Shown here piece after piece: positions 1 to 9,052 of a stretch of 64,000 nt of DNA. The position numbers were made by a program, and so were the translations under genes. Origin of the DNA: Spirosoma panaciterrae DSM 21099. Lineage in GTDB: Bacteria; Bacteroidota; Bacteroidia; Cytophagales; Spirosomataceae. The notes under the pieces were generated by a model. The model saw only the letters and a list, made by a program, of their open reading frames with translations. It was not told the origin of the DNA and made no database searches. The number at the start of each line of letters is the position of its first letter. Position 1 is the stretch's first letter. The stretch is from the NCBI RefSeq assembly GCF_000374025.1, contig NZ_KB893172.1:186001-250000 (forward strand), written 5' to 3'.

Positions 1-2973
1 CGGGCATTAGGATACGCCACAGCGATTGTCAACAACGATCAACTGGTGAAAACGGCTACGCCAAACTTTGCCACTGCGCTGTATGGTAAAGCGCCTGGAG
101 TAACGATCAACGCGACGCCGGGTGGGGCTACCAGTGCGGTAAACATCAATATTCGGGGGCTGTCGTCGATTACGGGGAATACGCAGCCACTGATCGTAAT
201 GGATGGTATCCCCATTCGGAACGGTGAAGCCCGGAACAACGATTACTGGGGCGACCAGCGGATTCGGGGAAATGGTATTCTGGACCTGAACCCGGCCGAT
301 ATCGAAAACCTGTCGATCCTGAAAGGGGCTTCGGCAGCCGCGCTTTATGGCTCTGAAGCGGTGAACGGGGTTATTCTGGTTACGACCAAAAGTGGTAAAG
401 GCCGGAAAGGGCTGGGGGTTGATTTCAGCGCCAGCTACAGCGTCGATAAAATTGCGTACCTGCCTCGTTACCAGAATGTTCGTGGCCCTGGTTACATGCT
501 GAACTACAACAATGGCGGTCAGGATGCCAATGGCTTCATTTATTACGATACCAATGGGGATGGCAAAGGCGATACGCGCGGACTGCTGAATGCTACGGTT
601 AACTTCGGACCTAAGTTCGATGGACAGCCTGTGATGGCATTCGATGGGGTTATTCGTCCCTACTCGGCATCGAACAACAGCTATGCTGACCTGTTCCAGA
701 GTGCCAACAGTGCCAACATTAACCTCTCGATTTCGAAAGCTACTGAGAATTCGGCGATTCGTTTTTCGTATACCCGCCAGGATAATGGCATGATTAGCTA
801 CAAAGCGAAAAACGAGAAGAACATCATGAACCTGAATGCCAGCTTCAATGAGAGCAAAAATCTGAAGACGGATCTGGTTGTGAACTACATTAATCAATAC
901 ACGCACAACCGCCCGTATAAAGTAGACCGGATGATCAACAACTTCTCCGGTATGATGAACCGCTTTGAATCGGCCGACTGGTATTTCAATAAGTATCAGA
1001 CCAGCCTTGGGTATAAGTATGTAACGGGTACGAACCAGAGCCTGACACCGAACGAAAACATTATTCGGAACGGATTCAAAACGGACATCGGCGATTACGT
1101 ATGGAGTACACGGGCGAATACCTACGATGAATACAGCAACCGGGTCATTGCCAGCATTACCCAGAACTGGGAAATCGTACCGAACCTGAACCTGCGTGGT
1201 CGTTTGGGTACCGATTTTACCTCTGAGCGTATTGAAGATAAGCAACGGAGTTCAATTCCGCTGGCGTTCGGCTACTCGGGTTCGTTTGGCCTGAGCAATA
1301 ACCTCTACAGCAACGTATACACCGACGTGCTGCTGTCGTATACCAAAAAGCTGAATGACGACATCACGCTGTCGGCTATGGGAGGTTATAACGCCTACAA
1401 ACAGTTGAATACGTTGATGACCCGGTCGACCAACGGTGGCTTGAGCACAGAGAATTTCTTCGACCTATCGGCATCGGTAAACACCGTAGGAGGAAGCAGC
1501 TCACGGGATCGCTGGGTTCGGGATGCCTTCCTGGGTACGTTGAATTTCAACTACAAAGACATTGTGTATGTAGAGGGAACCCTGCGCCGGGATAAAACCT
1601 CGACGCTGGCTCCGGGCAACAACGCGTTCGTTTACCCATCCGTAAACTCGTCGTTCATCATTAGCGACCTGTTCAAACTGCCCACCGCCATCAGCTACGC
1701 GAAACTGCGCGCATCGTATGGTATTGTGGGGAACTATCCCTCCATCTACCGGGCCAACAACGCATATACACAGGGCAACCTGAATGTACAGCAGTCGGGT
1801 GGTAGCTCTGTATTGTACACCAACATCAGCAGTGATTTTGGTAACGACAAAATTCGTCCTGAACAAAAGCGCGAGTTTGAGTTTGGTTTAGAAACCCGTC
1901 TGTTCAAAGATCGCTTACGGGTCGACCTGGCCTACTACAATGCTCAAATCGTAGATCAGATTCTGCCACTGACCATTGCCGCTTCGTCGGGTGCTAAATC
2001 GGTACTGGCCAACATTGGTACACTGCGCAACCAGGGTCTGGAAATGGCTTTGAACATTGCCCCCATCCGGACTGCTGATTTCCACTGGGATCTAACCCTG
2101 AACCTGGCCAAAAACACCAACAAAGTAGAGAAACTGGCCAATGGTTCTACCGAATTGCTACACGCTGATTACGACGGTAATGCTGCTCAGCTTCGGTCGG
2201 TAGTAGGCCAGCCGATGGGCGATATCTATGTGCACGGTATCCTGACCAATGCGCAGGGACAGAAAGTTGTAGGACCGAACGGGATTTATCAGTTGGACGG
2301 TAACAACTGGATCAAGGCTGGTAATGCCATGCCGAAGCTGACCGGCGGTTTGCTGAATAACTTCACCTACAAAGGGATTACCCTGGATGTGATTGCTGAC
2401 TTCCGTTTTGGCGGAGCCATTATGCCGACGGGTATTAACTGGATGACCTCGCGGGGTTTGACCGAAGAGAGCCTGACGGCTATGGATGCTGAGCATGGTG
2501 GGTTAGCTTACTATGTCGATGCCAATGGCAAAGGCGTACAGACAACGGGTGCGGCCGGACCGAACGGCGAAACCGTTTACCACGATGGTATGCTGATGGA
2601 TGGTGTGCTGGCTACTGGCGAAAAGAACACCAACATTGTGTCGCAGGCCGTTTACTACAACTCTACCTACAACTGGGGTGGCCCACAGTATGGTAGCGCA
2701 CGGTATGAGCTATACGTGAAGGATAACACCTACATTAAAATGCGGGAGATCTCGCTCGGCTACCGACTACCTGTTGCTCTTACCCGTAAAATCGGTACGC
2801 AGAACCTGACCTTGTCAGTATTCGGCCGGAACCTGTTCTTCATTTACAGAACCATCAAAGATATGGATGCTGAACAGGCCAACACCGGAACCCGCTGGAC
2901 CGACAACATCAGCAATGCAGGTAACAACCCATCTTTCCGTACAATGGGCGTCATGCTACGGGCTAGCTTCTAA
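1..2973 (+). CDS. SusC/RagA-family TonB-dependent outer-membrane transporter (5' truncated)
   Basis: Outer-membrane beta-barrel that, with a SusD lipoprotein lid, imports oligosaccharides using TonB energy. The reading frame is open from base 1, giving RALGYATAIVNNDQL before the first possible internal start (GTG at 46). It is therefore the 3' part of a longer gene, missing the signal peptide, the carboxypeptidase-like regulatory domain and the start of the plug. The plug is visible (APGVTINATPGG, then NIRGLSSITGNTQPLIVMDG, then ASAAALYGSEAVNGVILVTT), which is typical of SusC. The rest is a long barrel rich in aromatic and Asn residues, ending in MGVMLRASF with a C-terminal aromatic residue. 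susD follows after 14 bases, so the two are co-transcribed. The linked hydrolases suggest a GlcNAc-type glycan substrate, but specificity cannot be read from this protein. Confidence 0.95.
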   Translation, partial: RALGYATAIVNNDQLVKTATPNFATALYGKAPGVTINATPGGATSAVNINIRGLSSITGNTQPLIVMDGIPIRNGEARNNDYWGDQRIRGNGILDLNPADIENLSILKGASAAALYGSEAVNGVILVTTKSGKGRKGLGVDFSASYSVDKIAYLPRYQNVRGPGYMLNYNNGGQDANGFIYYDTNGDGKGDTRGLLNATVNFGPKFDGQPVMAFDGVIRPYSASNNSYADLFQSANSANINLSISKATENSAIRFSYTRQDNGMISYKAKNEKNIMNLNASFNESKNLKTDLVVNYINQYTHNRPYKVDRMINNFSGMMNRFESADWYFNKYQTSLGYKYVTGTNQSLTPNENIIRNGFKTDIGDYVWSTRANTYDEYSNRVIASITQNWEIVPNLNLRGRLGTDFTSERIEDKQRSSIPLAFGYSGSFGLSNNLYSNVYTDVLLSYTKKLNDDITLSAMGGYNAYKQLNTLMTRSTNGGLSTENFFDLSASVNTVGGSSSRDRWVRDAFLGTLNFNYKDIVYVEGTLRRDKTSTLAPGNNAFVYPSVNSSFIISDLFKLPTAISYAKLRASYGIVGNYPSIYRANNAYTQGNLNVQQSGGSSVLYTNISSDFGNDKIRPEQKREFEFGLETRLFKDRLRVDLAYYNAQIVDQILPLTIAASSGAKSVLANIGTLRNQGLEMALNIAPIRTADFHWDLTLNLAKNTNKVEKLANGSTELLHADYDGNAAQLRSVVGQPMGDIYVHGILTNAQGQKVVGPNGIYQLDGNNWIKAGNAMPKLTGGLLNNFTYKGITLDVIADFRFGGAIMPTGINWMTSRGLTEESLTAMDAEHGGLAYYVDANGKGVQTTGAAGPNGETVYHDGMLMDGVLATGEKNTNIVSQAVYYNSTYNWGGPQYGSARYELYVKDNTYIKMREISLGYRLPVALTRKIGTQNLTLSVFGRNLFFIYRTIKDMDAEQANTGTRWTDNISNAGNNPSFRTMGVMLRASF

Positions 2974-2987
2974 ATCTTAATGCAATC

Positions 2988-4592
2988 ATGAAAAAGAAAC
3001 ATATATCATTACTGCTTTTATCAGGACTGCTCCTGGCAAACGTAGCCTGTAAGGACTCAGAGTTTACAGAAGCCTATCCTGATCCTTCCAAAATTTCGAC
3101 CACTACGGTTGAAAAGCAATTCACCGGGGTTCTGTATGCCAGCCGCGATTATGTACTTCCGGGCTATCGGTTCTACTTCGTTACGCTGCGGACATCGCTG
3201 AACCGCTATAACCAGGCGGTAGGCTGGCCTAATGAATCGGGTCAGTATGTACCGGGGTCGTCGGGTGTAGAAGATGTCTGGTACAACTACTACAACGTAT
3301 TGGCGCAGTATCGCGAGCTACAGAAAGTCTACGCGGCAAAGCCGACCGATCAGCAGAAAGAGCTGCGCATATTCATGCTGAGCGCAGCGGTTTTTGTCTA
3401 CGATTACACGGCAAAACTGGTCGACCTGTTCGGGCCCATTCCGTTCAGCCAGGCGGGTTTGTTAAGTACAAACGGGGGCGATTACCAGGCGTCGAGTGCT
3501 AAGTTCGATACAGCGGATGGTATTTATACCTTCCTGCTGGACGATCTGAAAAGCATTGCTACCGAAATGAACGGAATCACGCTGAACGCTGGCTATCAGA
3601 AGTCGTTCCAGACCCAGGATTTCCTGAACAAGGGCGATCTGACGCTCTGGAAGCGGTACACCAACTCGCTGCGTTTGCGGTTGCTGAACCGAGTTTCGGA
3701 TGTGGATGCGTTTAAGTCGCGTTCAAACTCTGAAATCGCTGAGATCCTGGGCAACCCCAATACGTATCCGGTGGTTGAAACCAACGCGCAGAACATCCAG
3801 ATGAATGTCTATGATATCAACACAGACATTAACTCCAAAGGCTTTCAGAGTGGTATTGAAGGCGATGGCTGGTATGGTAATACGGCAGGTAAGGCAATTA
3901 TCGACAACATGAATACCAACAGTGACCCACGCTTGCCGCTGTTGTTTGAGCCAGGTGCCAATGCCGGTGGCAAATACGTAGGTGTAGACCCGCTGGCTAC
4001 GTCGGCTACCCAAACCGCCCAAATCAATGGCGGTCAGATTGCGATCTATAACCGCTACACGCTGAGCCGTAACCAGTTCTTCCCAGGTATCCTGATCAAT
4101 GCGGCCCAGGTTAATCTGATCAAGGCGGAATACTACCTGCGTGCCAACAACGATGCGGCTGCCAAAACGGCTTACGAAACGGCTATCACCCAGTCGGTTC
4201 AGTTCTATAACGGGCTTTTATCGCTTTCAAACGCAACGGGGATCACGGGTTCGGCTAAGCCTACACCTGCTACCGATGCGTCTATCGCTACCTACCTGGC
4301 AGGAAATGGGGTAAGCTGGGCCAAAGCGGCTACCAGTGCCGACAAACTGAAGCTGATTGCTACCCAGAAATGGCTGCACTATAACCTGGTTCAGCCTTAT
4401 GAGAACTGGTCAGATGTTCGTCGGCTGGATTATCCCGTACTGAGCTTCTGGACCGATAACTCGAACAACCAGACGTTGCCGCCGGTGAAGTGGACCATTC
4501 CTGGTAATGAAATCACGTACAACACCGCCAATTACGATGCCGTGCGTGCTTCTGATAAGTTGACCACTAAGGTTTTCTGGGATGTTAAATAA
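2988..4592 (+). CDS. SusD/RagB-like surface lipoprotein
   Basis: Glycan-binding lipoprotein that caps the SusC barrel. The N-terminus is a lipoprotein signal: KKK, a hydrophobic stretch LLLLSGLLLANVA, then Cys21, followed by KDSEF, an acidic start compatible with surface export in Bacteroidota. The body has the helical TPR-like SusD fold: AAVFVYDYTAKLVDLFGPIPF, a central segment NKGDLTLWKRYTNSLRLRLL and a late YENWSDVRRLDYP motif where SusD proteins contact the transporter. At 534 residues the length is normal. The sequence resembles the SusD-like_2 branch more than classic Bacteroides SusD. Start is the ATG 14 bases after susC. Confidence 0.93.
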   Translation: MKKKHISLLLLSGLLLANVACKDSEFTEAYPDPSKISTTTVEKQFTGVLYASRDYVLPGYRFYFVTLRTSLNRYNQAVGWPNESGQYVPGSSGVEDVWYNYYNVLAQYRELQKVYAAKPTDQQKELRIFMLSAAVFVYDYTAKLVDLFGPIPFSQAGLLSTNGGDYQASSAKFDTADGIYTFLLDDLKSIATEMNGITLNAGYQKSFQTQDFLNKGDLTLWKRYTNSLRLRLLNRVSDVDAFKSRSNSEIAEILGNPNTYPVVETNAQNIQMNVYDINTDINSKGFQSGIEGDGWYGNTAGKAIIDNMNTNSDPRLPLLFEPGANAGGKYVGVDPLATSATQTAQINGGQIAIYNRYTLSRNQFFPGILINAAQVNLIKAEYYLRANNDAAAKTAYETAITQSVQFYNGLLSLSNATGITGSAKPTPATDASIATYLAGNGVSWAKAATSADKLKLIATQKWLHYNLVQPYENWSDVRRLDYPVLSFWTDNSNNQTLPPVKWTIPGNEITYNTANYDAVRASDKLTTKVFWDVK

Positions 4593-4794
4593 TCCATTAT
4601 ACTGAATTTAACTGGCTTCTGCGTTTTACCCCCAACCCCTTTAAGGGGGCTTAGGTTGAGAATCGTCTGGCTTGGCTCCCTTTAGGGGGTTGGGGTAAAG
4701 TGAAAGAGTTATAATAAGCCCTTAAGACAGTAACAGAATAGTTAAGATTAGAGTAGGTTTGGTTAGTATAAAAATAGGTGGGCCATTGGCCTGC
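4593..4794. other. Spacer between convergent susD and FG-GAP genes
   Basis: Holds two inverted repeats (listed separately) and no convincing gene. A short plus-strand open frame around 4759-4953 runs through the terminator into the opposite gene and is not supported. Confidence 0.6.
4624..4700. repeat. Inverted repeat with C-rich/G-rich arms
   Basis: The left arm (4624-4649, TTTACCCCCAACCCC then TTTAAGGGGG) pairs imperfectly with the right arm (4676-4700, CTCCCTTTAGGGGG then TTGGGGTAAAG) around a ~26-base loop. Each arm also contains a small internal CCCTTTA/TAAGGG palindrome. Similar CCCCTAAAGGGG-type intergenic hairpins are common in Bacteroidota genomes. A role as terminator or RNA-stabilising hairpin for susCD is inferred. 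Confidence 0.75.
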
Positions 4795-4802
4795 CTATTT
4801 TT
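4770..4802. terminator. Bidirectional terminator hairpin
   Basis: AAAAATAGGTGGGCC (4770-4784) pairs with GGCCTGCCTATTTTT (4788-4802), 13 of 15 positions, around a 3-base loop. The stem is flanked by A- and T-runs, so it reads as an intrinsic terminator on both strands. It overlaps the TAG stop of the minus-strand FG-GAP gene (4795-4797). Confidence 0.75.
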
Positions 4803-6357
4803 GTTGATGCGTATTCTCGAGAACAAGAAGCTGTGGAAAAGTAGTAATGCCTTTATACAGGAGCTGGGTCATTTCGCCAACGGTATGAAAATAAGAACCC
4901 AGAACGATGTCGGTATCGCCATCCTGATCGACGTCGGCGGCTTCGAGGGTTAGCCATTTGCCATAAGCGGCTTCGGGCGTACTGAAGGGTTTGAAGTTTA
5001 ACTTGCCTTCGTTTGAGAAATAAAGGAAGCTCTGCTCAGGTTGCTCCAGAGCTGTATAAAAGGCTGTAGCCGCTATATCCATATCGCCATCCTGGTCGAA
5101 GTCGCGGGCAATGGCTTTGCTGGCTCCATAGATGGGGAAAAACCAGGCTTCTTTAAAGTTGTCTTTCCGGTCGTTGAGGTAGATGTGCACGCCGTGATAG
5201 TTCTTGTTGATGGCCGAATAATCCCAGTTATCGCCATTGGTCAGCAAAATGTCCTGAAACCCGTCTTTGTTGAAGTCGACAAGCTCAAAATAGCTGGAAC
5301 CAAACAAAGGCGAAAAACGCAGGACCGTTTTTTCGGAGAATCGACCGTTTCCCTGATTATAGAAAATCGTCACTTCTTCCCGCGCCTGGGCCATCAGAAC
5401 CATAATATCCGGCTTTTTGTCGTGGTTGAAATCCGCAATTTCTACGTTTCGGGCACCGGGGAGTGCTTTCAGAACATGCTCTTTAGCAAGGTCGAATCCA
5501 TCGTACCAGAAAAGCTTTCCGGCATTATTCCCAAAGCCGCAAACAAGGACATCCTGTCGGCCATCGCCATTCAGATCGCTGGCCACAAACCGAACGGGGC
5601 GGGGCAAGCCTTTGATATTGATCGGGGAGGAGCCCGACTTGGCCGATCGTTCCAGGGTCATAAGTCGGCCCAAGTGCTGATCGGATGGAGCGAATACACC
5701 AATGGTGAGCAGTCGGGGAGGAGCATTTTCCGGGAAATCGATGTCTGTCGGTGGGGTATCGATCCACCATGTATCGGCCAGTTGGAGATTTTTGTCCAGC
5801 ACATACAATGCATTTTGGGCATCACCCACATACAATTGACCCTTCCGGCTATCATATTTTAACAAGGTTGTTTGGGGGACCGACTTATCGCCAATGGACA
5901 GGGCTTTTACCGTAAACAACGGGAGCGTATTCGTTATAGGGGCATGGGACTTCTGGGGCAGCGGTTCTTCTGGGGCAGTGCGCTGGTAGTAGTCTACTAG
6001 TTTTTCCCAGTCGCTCAGCGATAGAGCGGGTGTATCCGGGTAAATATGTAGTGAGTTTATGGCGTTTTCTTCCTCGGGCGAAAGCGACTGTAAGGTATCC
6101 TGGCCGGGCAGTTTGAGCCCCAGTCGCATAGCCATGATGGGCAAAACACGGCTGGTCCAGGTTTTTTTATCCAACAACTCAGGTTCTGGAGCCAGGTGGC
6201 AGTTTCCGCAGTATCGCGATGCCAGTTGTTTTCCGGTTAAGACCGAATCCTTTATTACTGCGCCCTGACGCACCGGAGCAACAGTTGGGTCAATACTGGC
6301 AAAAGAAGCCATACCGACAGCCAGGAATAGTAGCAGGCCCGTTTTTGAGGAAAACAT
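4795..6357 (-). CDS. Secreted FG-GAP/VCBS-repeat protein with a c-type heme motif
   Basis: Exported protein of 520 residues. It has a hydrophobic signal segment (residues 6-20, GLLLFLAVGMASFAS), then one CXXCH heme-c site (C50-G-N-C-H54) in a short cytochrome-like domain. A beta-propeller-like region follows with at least five calcium-binding FG-GAP/VCBS motifs: DLNGDGRQDV, DFNHDKKPDIM, DFNKDGFQDILL, DFDQDGDMDIA and DVDQDGDTDIVLG. Secreted cytochrome plus VCBS architectures are frequent in Cytophagales and are usually uncharacterised; carbohydrate binding or redox partnering is possible but unproven. The gene is convergent with susCD and lies 34 bases downstream of the ROK regulator on the same strand, so it may share that transcript. 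Confidence 0.85.
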   Translation of the reverse strand: MFSSKTGLLLFLAVGMASFASIDPTVAPVRQGAVIKDSVLTGKQLASRYCGNCHLAPEPELLDKKTWTSRVLPIMAMRLGLKLPGQDTLQSLSPEEENAINSLHIYPDTPALSLSDWEKLVDYYQRTAPEEPLPQKSHAPITNTLPLFTVKALSIGDKSVPQTTLLKYDSRKGQLYVGDAQNALYVLDKNLQLADTWWIDTPPTDIDFPENAPPRLLTIGVFAPSDQHLGRLMTLERSAKSGSSPINIKGLPRPVRFVASDLNGDGRQDVLVCGFGNNAGKLFWYDGFDLAKEHVLKALPGARNVEIADFNHDKKPDIMVLMAQAREEVTIFYNQGNGRFSEKTVLRFSPLFGSSYFELVDFNKDGFQDILLTNGDNWDYSAINKNYHGVHIYLNDRKDNFKEAWFFPIYGASKAIARDFDQDGDMDIAATAFYTALEQPEQSFLYFSNEGKLNFKPFSTPEAAYGKWLTLEAADVDQDGDTDIVLGSYFHTVGEMTQLLYKGITTFPQLLVLENTHQQK

Positions 6358-6391
6358 CAGGCAATGGGTTTACGAAAAGTAAATAGAAACA

Positions 6392-7663
6392 TCAGGTATC
6401 GGCAAACAGGCTTTCGAGCACATGCGCATGCGTACCTAACCATTTGGCAGCCCCATTTAGTTGCGTAACCTCGACCAGTAAATCATTACGGAATCCACTC
6501 AGGCAATGTTTGTTGATGGCCAGCTTAATGGAGTTGGTGATAAACAGGGAGGCTTCGGCCAGAACGCCGTCGATCACAATGATTTCGGGATTGAACAACG
6601 TAACGGCAATCGCCAGTCCCTTACCAAGCTGATACCCGGTTTCGTGCAGTTGGTCGATGGCAAAGGTATCTCCCTGCGTAGCTGCCTGAATCACATGGCT
6701 GATGGTAATCTGGCTCGGATCGTCGTGGAAGACGGCTAGTTTGGTCGCCTGTCCGGCCTGTACTTCCCGCTGTACCCGTTTGACGAGCGACGAAGCGGAG
6801 GTCAGTGTATCCAGACAGCCTATTTTACCACAGTAGCATAACTCGCCCTGGGGGGCTACCTGAATATGCCCCAGTTCGCCCGCGAAGCCCGAAGCCCCAT
6901 GAAAAACCTCCCCGTTGATAATGATCCCTAAGCCCACACCCCAGTCGATATTGATGGTCAGCGCGTGTTGTTTTCCCACACTGCTCCCAAATCGATGCTC
7001 GCCTAAAGCCGTGGCTTTGGTATCGTTGATCATAAAAACCGGCAAACCCCATTGCTGTTCCAGCCAGGCTGTAAGTGACTGCTCGGGTAAAGCCAGATTC
7101 GCGTAGCTTAGGTTTAGCCCATGCTGTGAATCGATCAGGCCCGGTAACGACAACCCAACGCCAATGATGCTGGATTTATCAATATCCGATTGAGCTATGG
7201 CTTCGTTGACGAGCGATACCAGAAATTCTGAAAAACGAGGGGTGTCTTCCAGGGCCATATCGACACTCTGCTGGAAAATGATCTCCCGTAAGGGATTGAC
7301 GAGTAATACCGTTGTTCCATGCGTATTACTGTCCAGAATAACCGCGTAGTGGCCCGCTGGATTAAGGCTGAACAACACTGGGCGCCGACCGTTATTGCCT
7401 GATACCGTTCCGACGGTATTGACCCAGCCATCGTCCGTCAACTGGTCGATGATCTGAGTGGCCGACGGAATACTGGTGTTCAGTAATTCGGCTAGCTTGG
7501 CCAGCGTTAAAGAGCCTTCCTGATAGAGATGGAGAAGCGCCTTTTTTACCTGTTGGTTTTTTTTGAAAGCAACAATGGAGCGTTTGGTGGCAAGAAGATT
7601 TCCTTCCGGGGTGGCAGATGAGAGCATATACGTTAACGACTCCTTCTTAAAGCGGTCGTTCAA
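6392..7663 (-). CDS. ROK-family transcriptional regulator (NagC/XylR-like)
   Basis: Sugar-responsive repressor of 423 residues. An N-terminal winged helix-turn-helix (about residues 35-100: ALLHLYQEGSLTLAKLAELL, IPSATQIIDQLTDDGW) is followed by a ROK sugar-kinase-like domain. The ROK ligand/zinc site is present: ELGH (H266), then CYCGKIGC (C276, C278, C283). The family signature usually ends GCWE or GCLE; here it is GCLD. The ATP-type loop DSNTHGTTVLLV is near residue 111. ROK regulators of this layout (NagC, Mlc) respond to amino sugars or glucose. Position, divergent from the chitinase/hexosaminidase operon, makes a GlcNAc-type effector likely. Start assigned at ATG 7663; an internal Met13 is an alternative. 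Confidence 0.9.
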   Translation of the reverse strand: MNDRFKKESLTYMLSSATPEGNLLATKRSIVAFKKNQQVKKALLHLYQEGSLTLAKLAELLNTSIPSATQIIDQLTDDGWVNTVGTVSGNNGRRPVLFSLNPAGHYAVILDSNTHGTTVLLVNPLREIIFQQSVDMALEDTPRFSEFLVSLVNEAIAQSDIDKSSIIGVGLSLPGLIDSQHGLNLSYANLALPEQSLTAWLEQQWGLPVFMINDTKATALGEHRFGSSVGKQHALTINIDWGVGLGIIINGEVFHGASGFAGELGHIQVAPQGELCYCGKIGCLDTLTSASSLVKRVQREVQAGQATKLAVFHDDPSQITISHVIQAATQGDTFAIDQLHETGYQLGKGLAIAVTLFNPEIIVIDGVLAEASLFITNSIKLAINKHCLSGFRNDLLVEVTQLNGAAKWLGTHAHVLESLFADT

Positions 7664-7704
7664 TTAGAAGCGAACAAGTCCTGTGGTTTATAAGACATAA
7701 GCGT

Positions 7705-7781
7705 GCCATTTCTATTGATAAACTCCAAAAACTTACCAATTACATAACGTCGGGCAGCAATTATGGCATTTCTATAACATA
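7705..7781. promoter_or_regulatory. Candidate ROK operator: paired 12-bp direct repeats
   Basis: TGCCATTTCTAT near 7704 and TGGCATTTCTAT near 7764 are 11/12 identical and spaced exactly 60 bp apart, within the AT-rich divergent region between the ROK gene and the GH18 operon. NagC-type repressors commonly bind two spaced sites and loop DNA. That these are the sites is inference. Confidence 0.4.
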
Positions 7782-7837
7782 GTTAATAAATATTTTTCTT
7801 AATAAGGCTGTATTTTATAAAAAATTTAAAATCTCGG

Positions 7838-7845
7838 TATCTTTG
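7838..7845 (+). promoter_or_regulatory. Bacteroidota -7 promoter box for the GH18 operon
   Basis: TATCTTTG matches the TAnnTTTG -7 consensus exactly and sits 26 bases before the GTG start. A T-rich segment about 20 bases upstream (7811-7818) could serve as a weak -33 element; there is no clear TTG. Predicted transcript start is around 7852, giving a short A-rich leader. Confidence 0.55.
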
Positions 7846-7871
7846 TTCTATCTCATCTTGACCAAAAAAAA

Positions 7872-9029
7872 GTGAAGTTACGTTTTCAGATCCTAGTTAA
7901 TTCGTTGGCCGTTTGCCTGATCGGCCTATTTCTCGTCGGTTCTTCAGCGGTACTTGCTCAGACCAGTTCCAAACGATACGTGCTCATTGGGTATGTGAGT
8001 GGTAACGGATGGACCAAAGAGCAGATCGAAGCCCGTAAACTGACCCACATCAATTATGCCTTTGCTGTTCCGGCTCAAAACGGTGAATTGGCTCCCATCT
8101 CGCCCAAAGACTCGGCTAACCTGGTGGCTCTGACGTCGCTTCGGGCCATCAATAAGGATTTGAAACTATTGATTTCGGTTGGGGGCTGGGGCGGCTGCAA
8201 GTATTTTTCCGATGCCGCTTTGACCGACGCTTCCCGGCAGAAATTTGCGGCCAGTGCGGTGGCTTTCCTGAAAAAATATAAGCTCGATGGCGTTGATATC
8301 GACTGGGAGTATCCCGCTCAGATTGGCGCTGGAAACATTTTTCGTCCTGAAGACAAGGGCAATTTTACCCTGTTTCTCAAAGCGATTCGTGACCAGCTCG
8401 ACAAACAGGGCCAACGCGATCAGCGTACGGGAGCTAATCATTACCTGCTGACAGCCGCAACTGGGGGTGATACCGCTTTTGTGAATCACACCAACCTGGG
8501 CGAAGCACAGCGGTATCTGGATTACGTAAACATCATGACGTATGACCTCTATCACGGCAACGACAAAGTAACGGGGCACCACAGTCCACTGGCGCAGTCG
8601 AAAAAAGGGAATCAATCACGCAACAGTTCCATGTCGGCCGTAGAGGGGCATATCAAGGCGGGAGTTCCGGCCCGTAAAATCGTATTGGGTATCCCTTTTT
8701 ACGGACGCGGTTGGTCCGATGTACGGCCTGTTGATAATGGCCTGTACCAGCCATCGACGGGCAAACATTCGTTTATCAGCCACGATGAGCTGGTGGATAA
8801 GTACATCAACAAAAATGGCTTTGTGCGCTACTGGGATGCCGATGCCAAAGCACCGTATCTGTGGAATCCGACCTCGCGAAAGTTCATTTCATACGCCGAT
8901 ACCGAATCATTTATTCCTAAACTCAACTATGTGAAGCAGAAGGGATTAGGGGGTATCATGTTCTGGGAATACATTTACGATCTGAAACACAAAGCCCTGC
9001 TCGATACCGTTGTGAACGGCCTGAACTAA
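7872..9029 (+). CDS. Secreted GH18 chitinase
   Basis: Endo-acting chitinase or GlcNAc-glycan hydrolase of 385 residues. It has a signal peptide (residues 1-30, ending SSAVLAQ). The catalytic GH18 motif DGVDIDWEYP spans residues 139-148, with acid E146 and the DxxDxDxE aspartates intact. The substrate-shaping SVGGWGG motif is near 102-108 and YDLYHG lies in the second half. No chitin-binding module is visible, so this is a single-domain GH18. The start is GTG at 7872, preceded by an A-run (ACCAAAAAAAA) rather than a Shine-Dalgarno. It is first in a four-gene operon (23, 42 and 39 bases between genes). Endo-beta-N-acetylglucosaminidase on N-glycans is an alternative GH18 activity. Confidence 0.93.
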   Translation: MKLRFQILVNSLAVCLIGLFLVGSSAVLAQTSSKRYVLIGYVSGNGWTKEQIEARKLTHINYAFAVPAQNGELAPISPKDSANLVALTSLRAINKDLKLLISVGGWGGCKYFSDAALTDASRQKFAASAVAFLKKYKLDGVDIDWEYPAQIGAGNIFRPEDKGNFTLFLKAIRDQLDKQGQRDQRTGANHYLLTAATGGDTAFVNHTNLGEAQRYLDYVNIMTYDLYHGNDKVTGHHSPLAQSKKGNQSRNSSMSAVEGHIKAGVPARKIVLGIPFYGRGWSDVRPVDNGLYQPSTGKHSFISHDELVDKYINKNGFVRYWDADAKAPYLWNPTSRKFISYADTESFIPKLNYVKQKGLGGIMFWEYIYDLKHKALLDTVVNGLN

Positions 9030-9052
9030 CGCAATTCCTGGCAAACGATACT

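Noticed and set aside
7-1245. Long open frame (412 codons) antisense to the SusC gene
   Set aside because: Low-quality composition, no family resemblance, and the plus strand encodes an unmistakable SusC protein; it is a codon-bias shadow.
5041-5862. Open frame of 273 codons antisense to the FG-GAP/cytochrome gene
   Set aside because: Mirrors the repeat structure of the real gene on the other strand and has no start context or family features.
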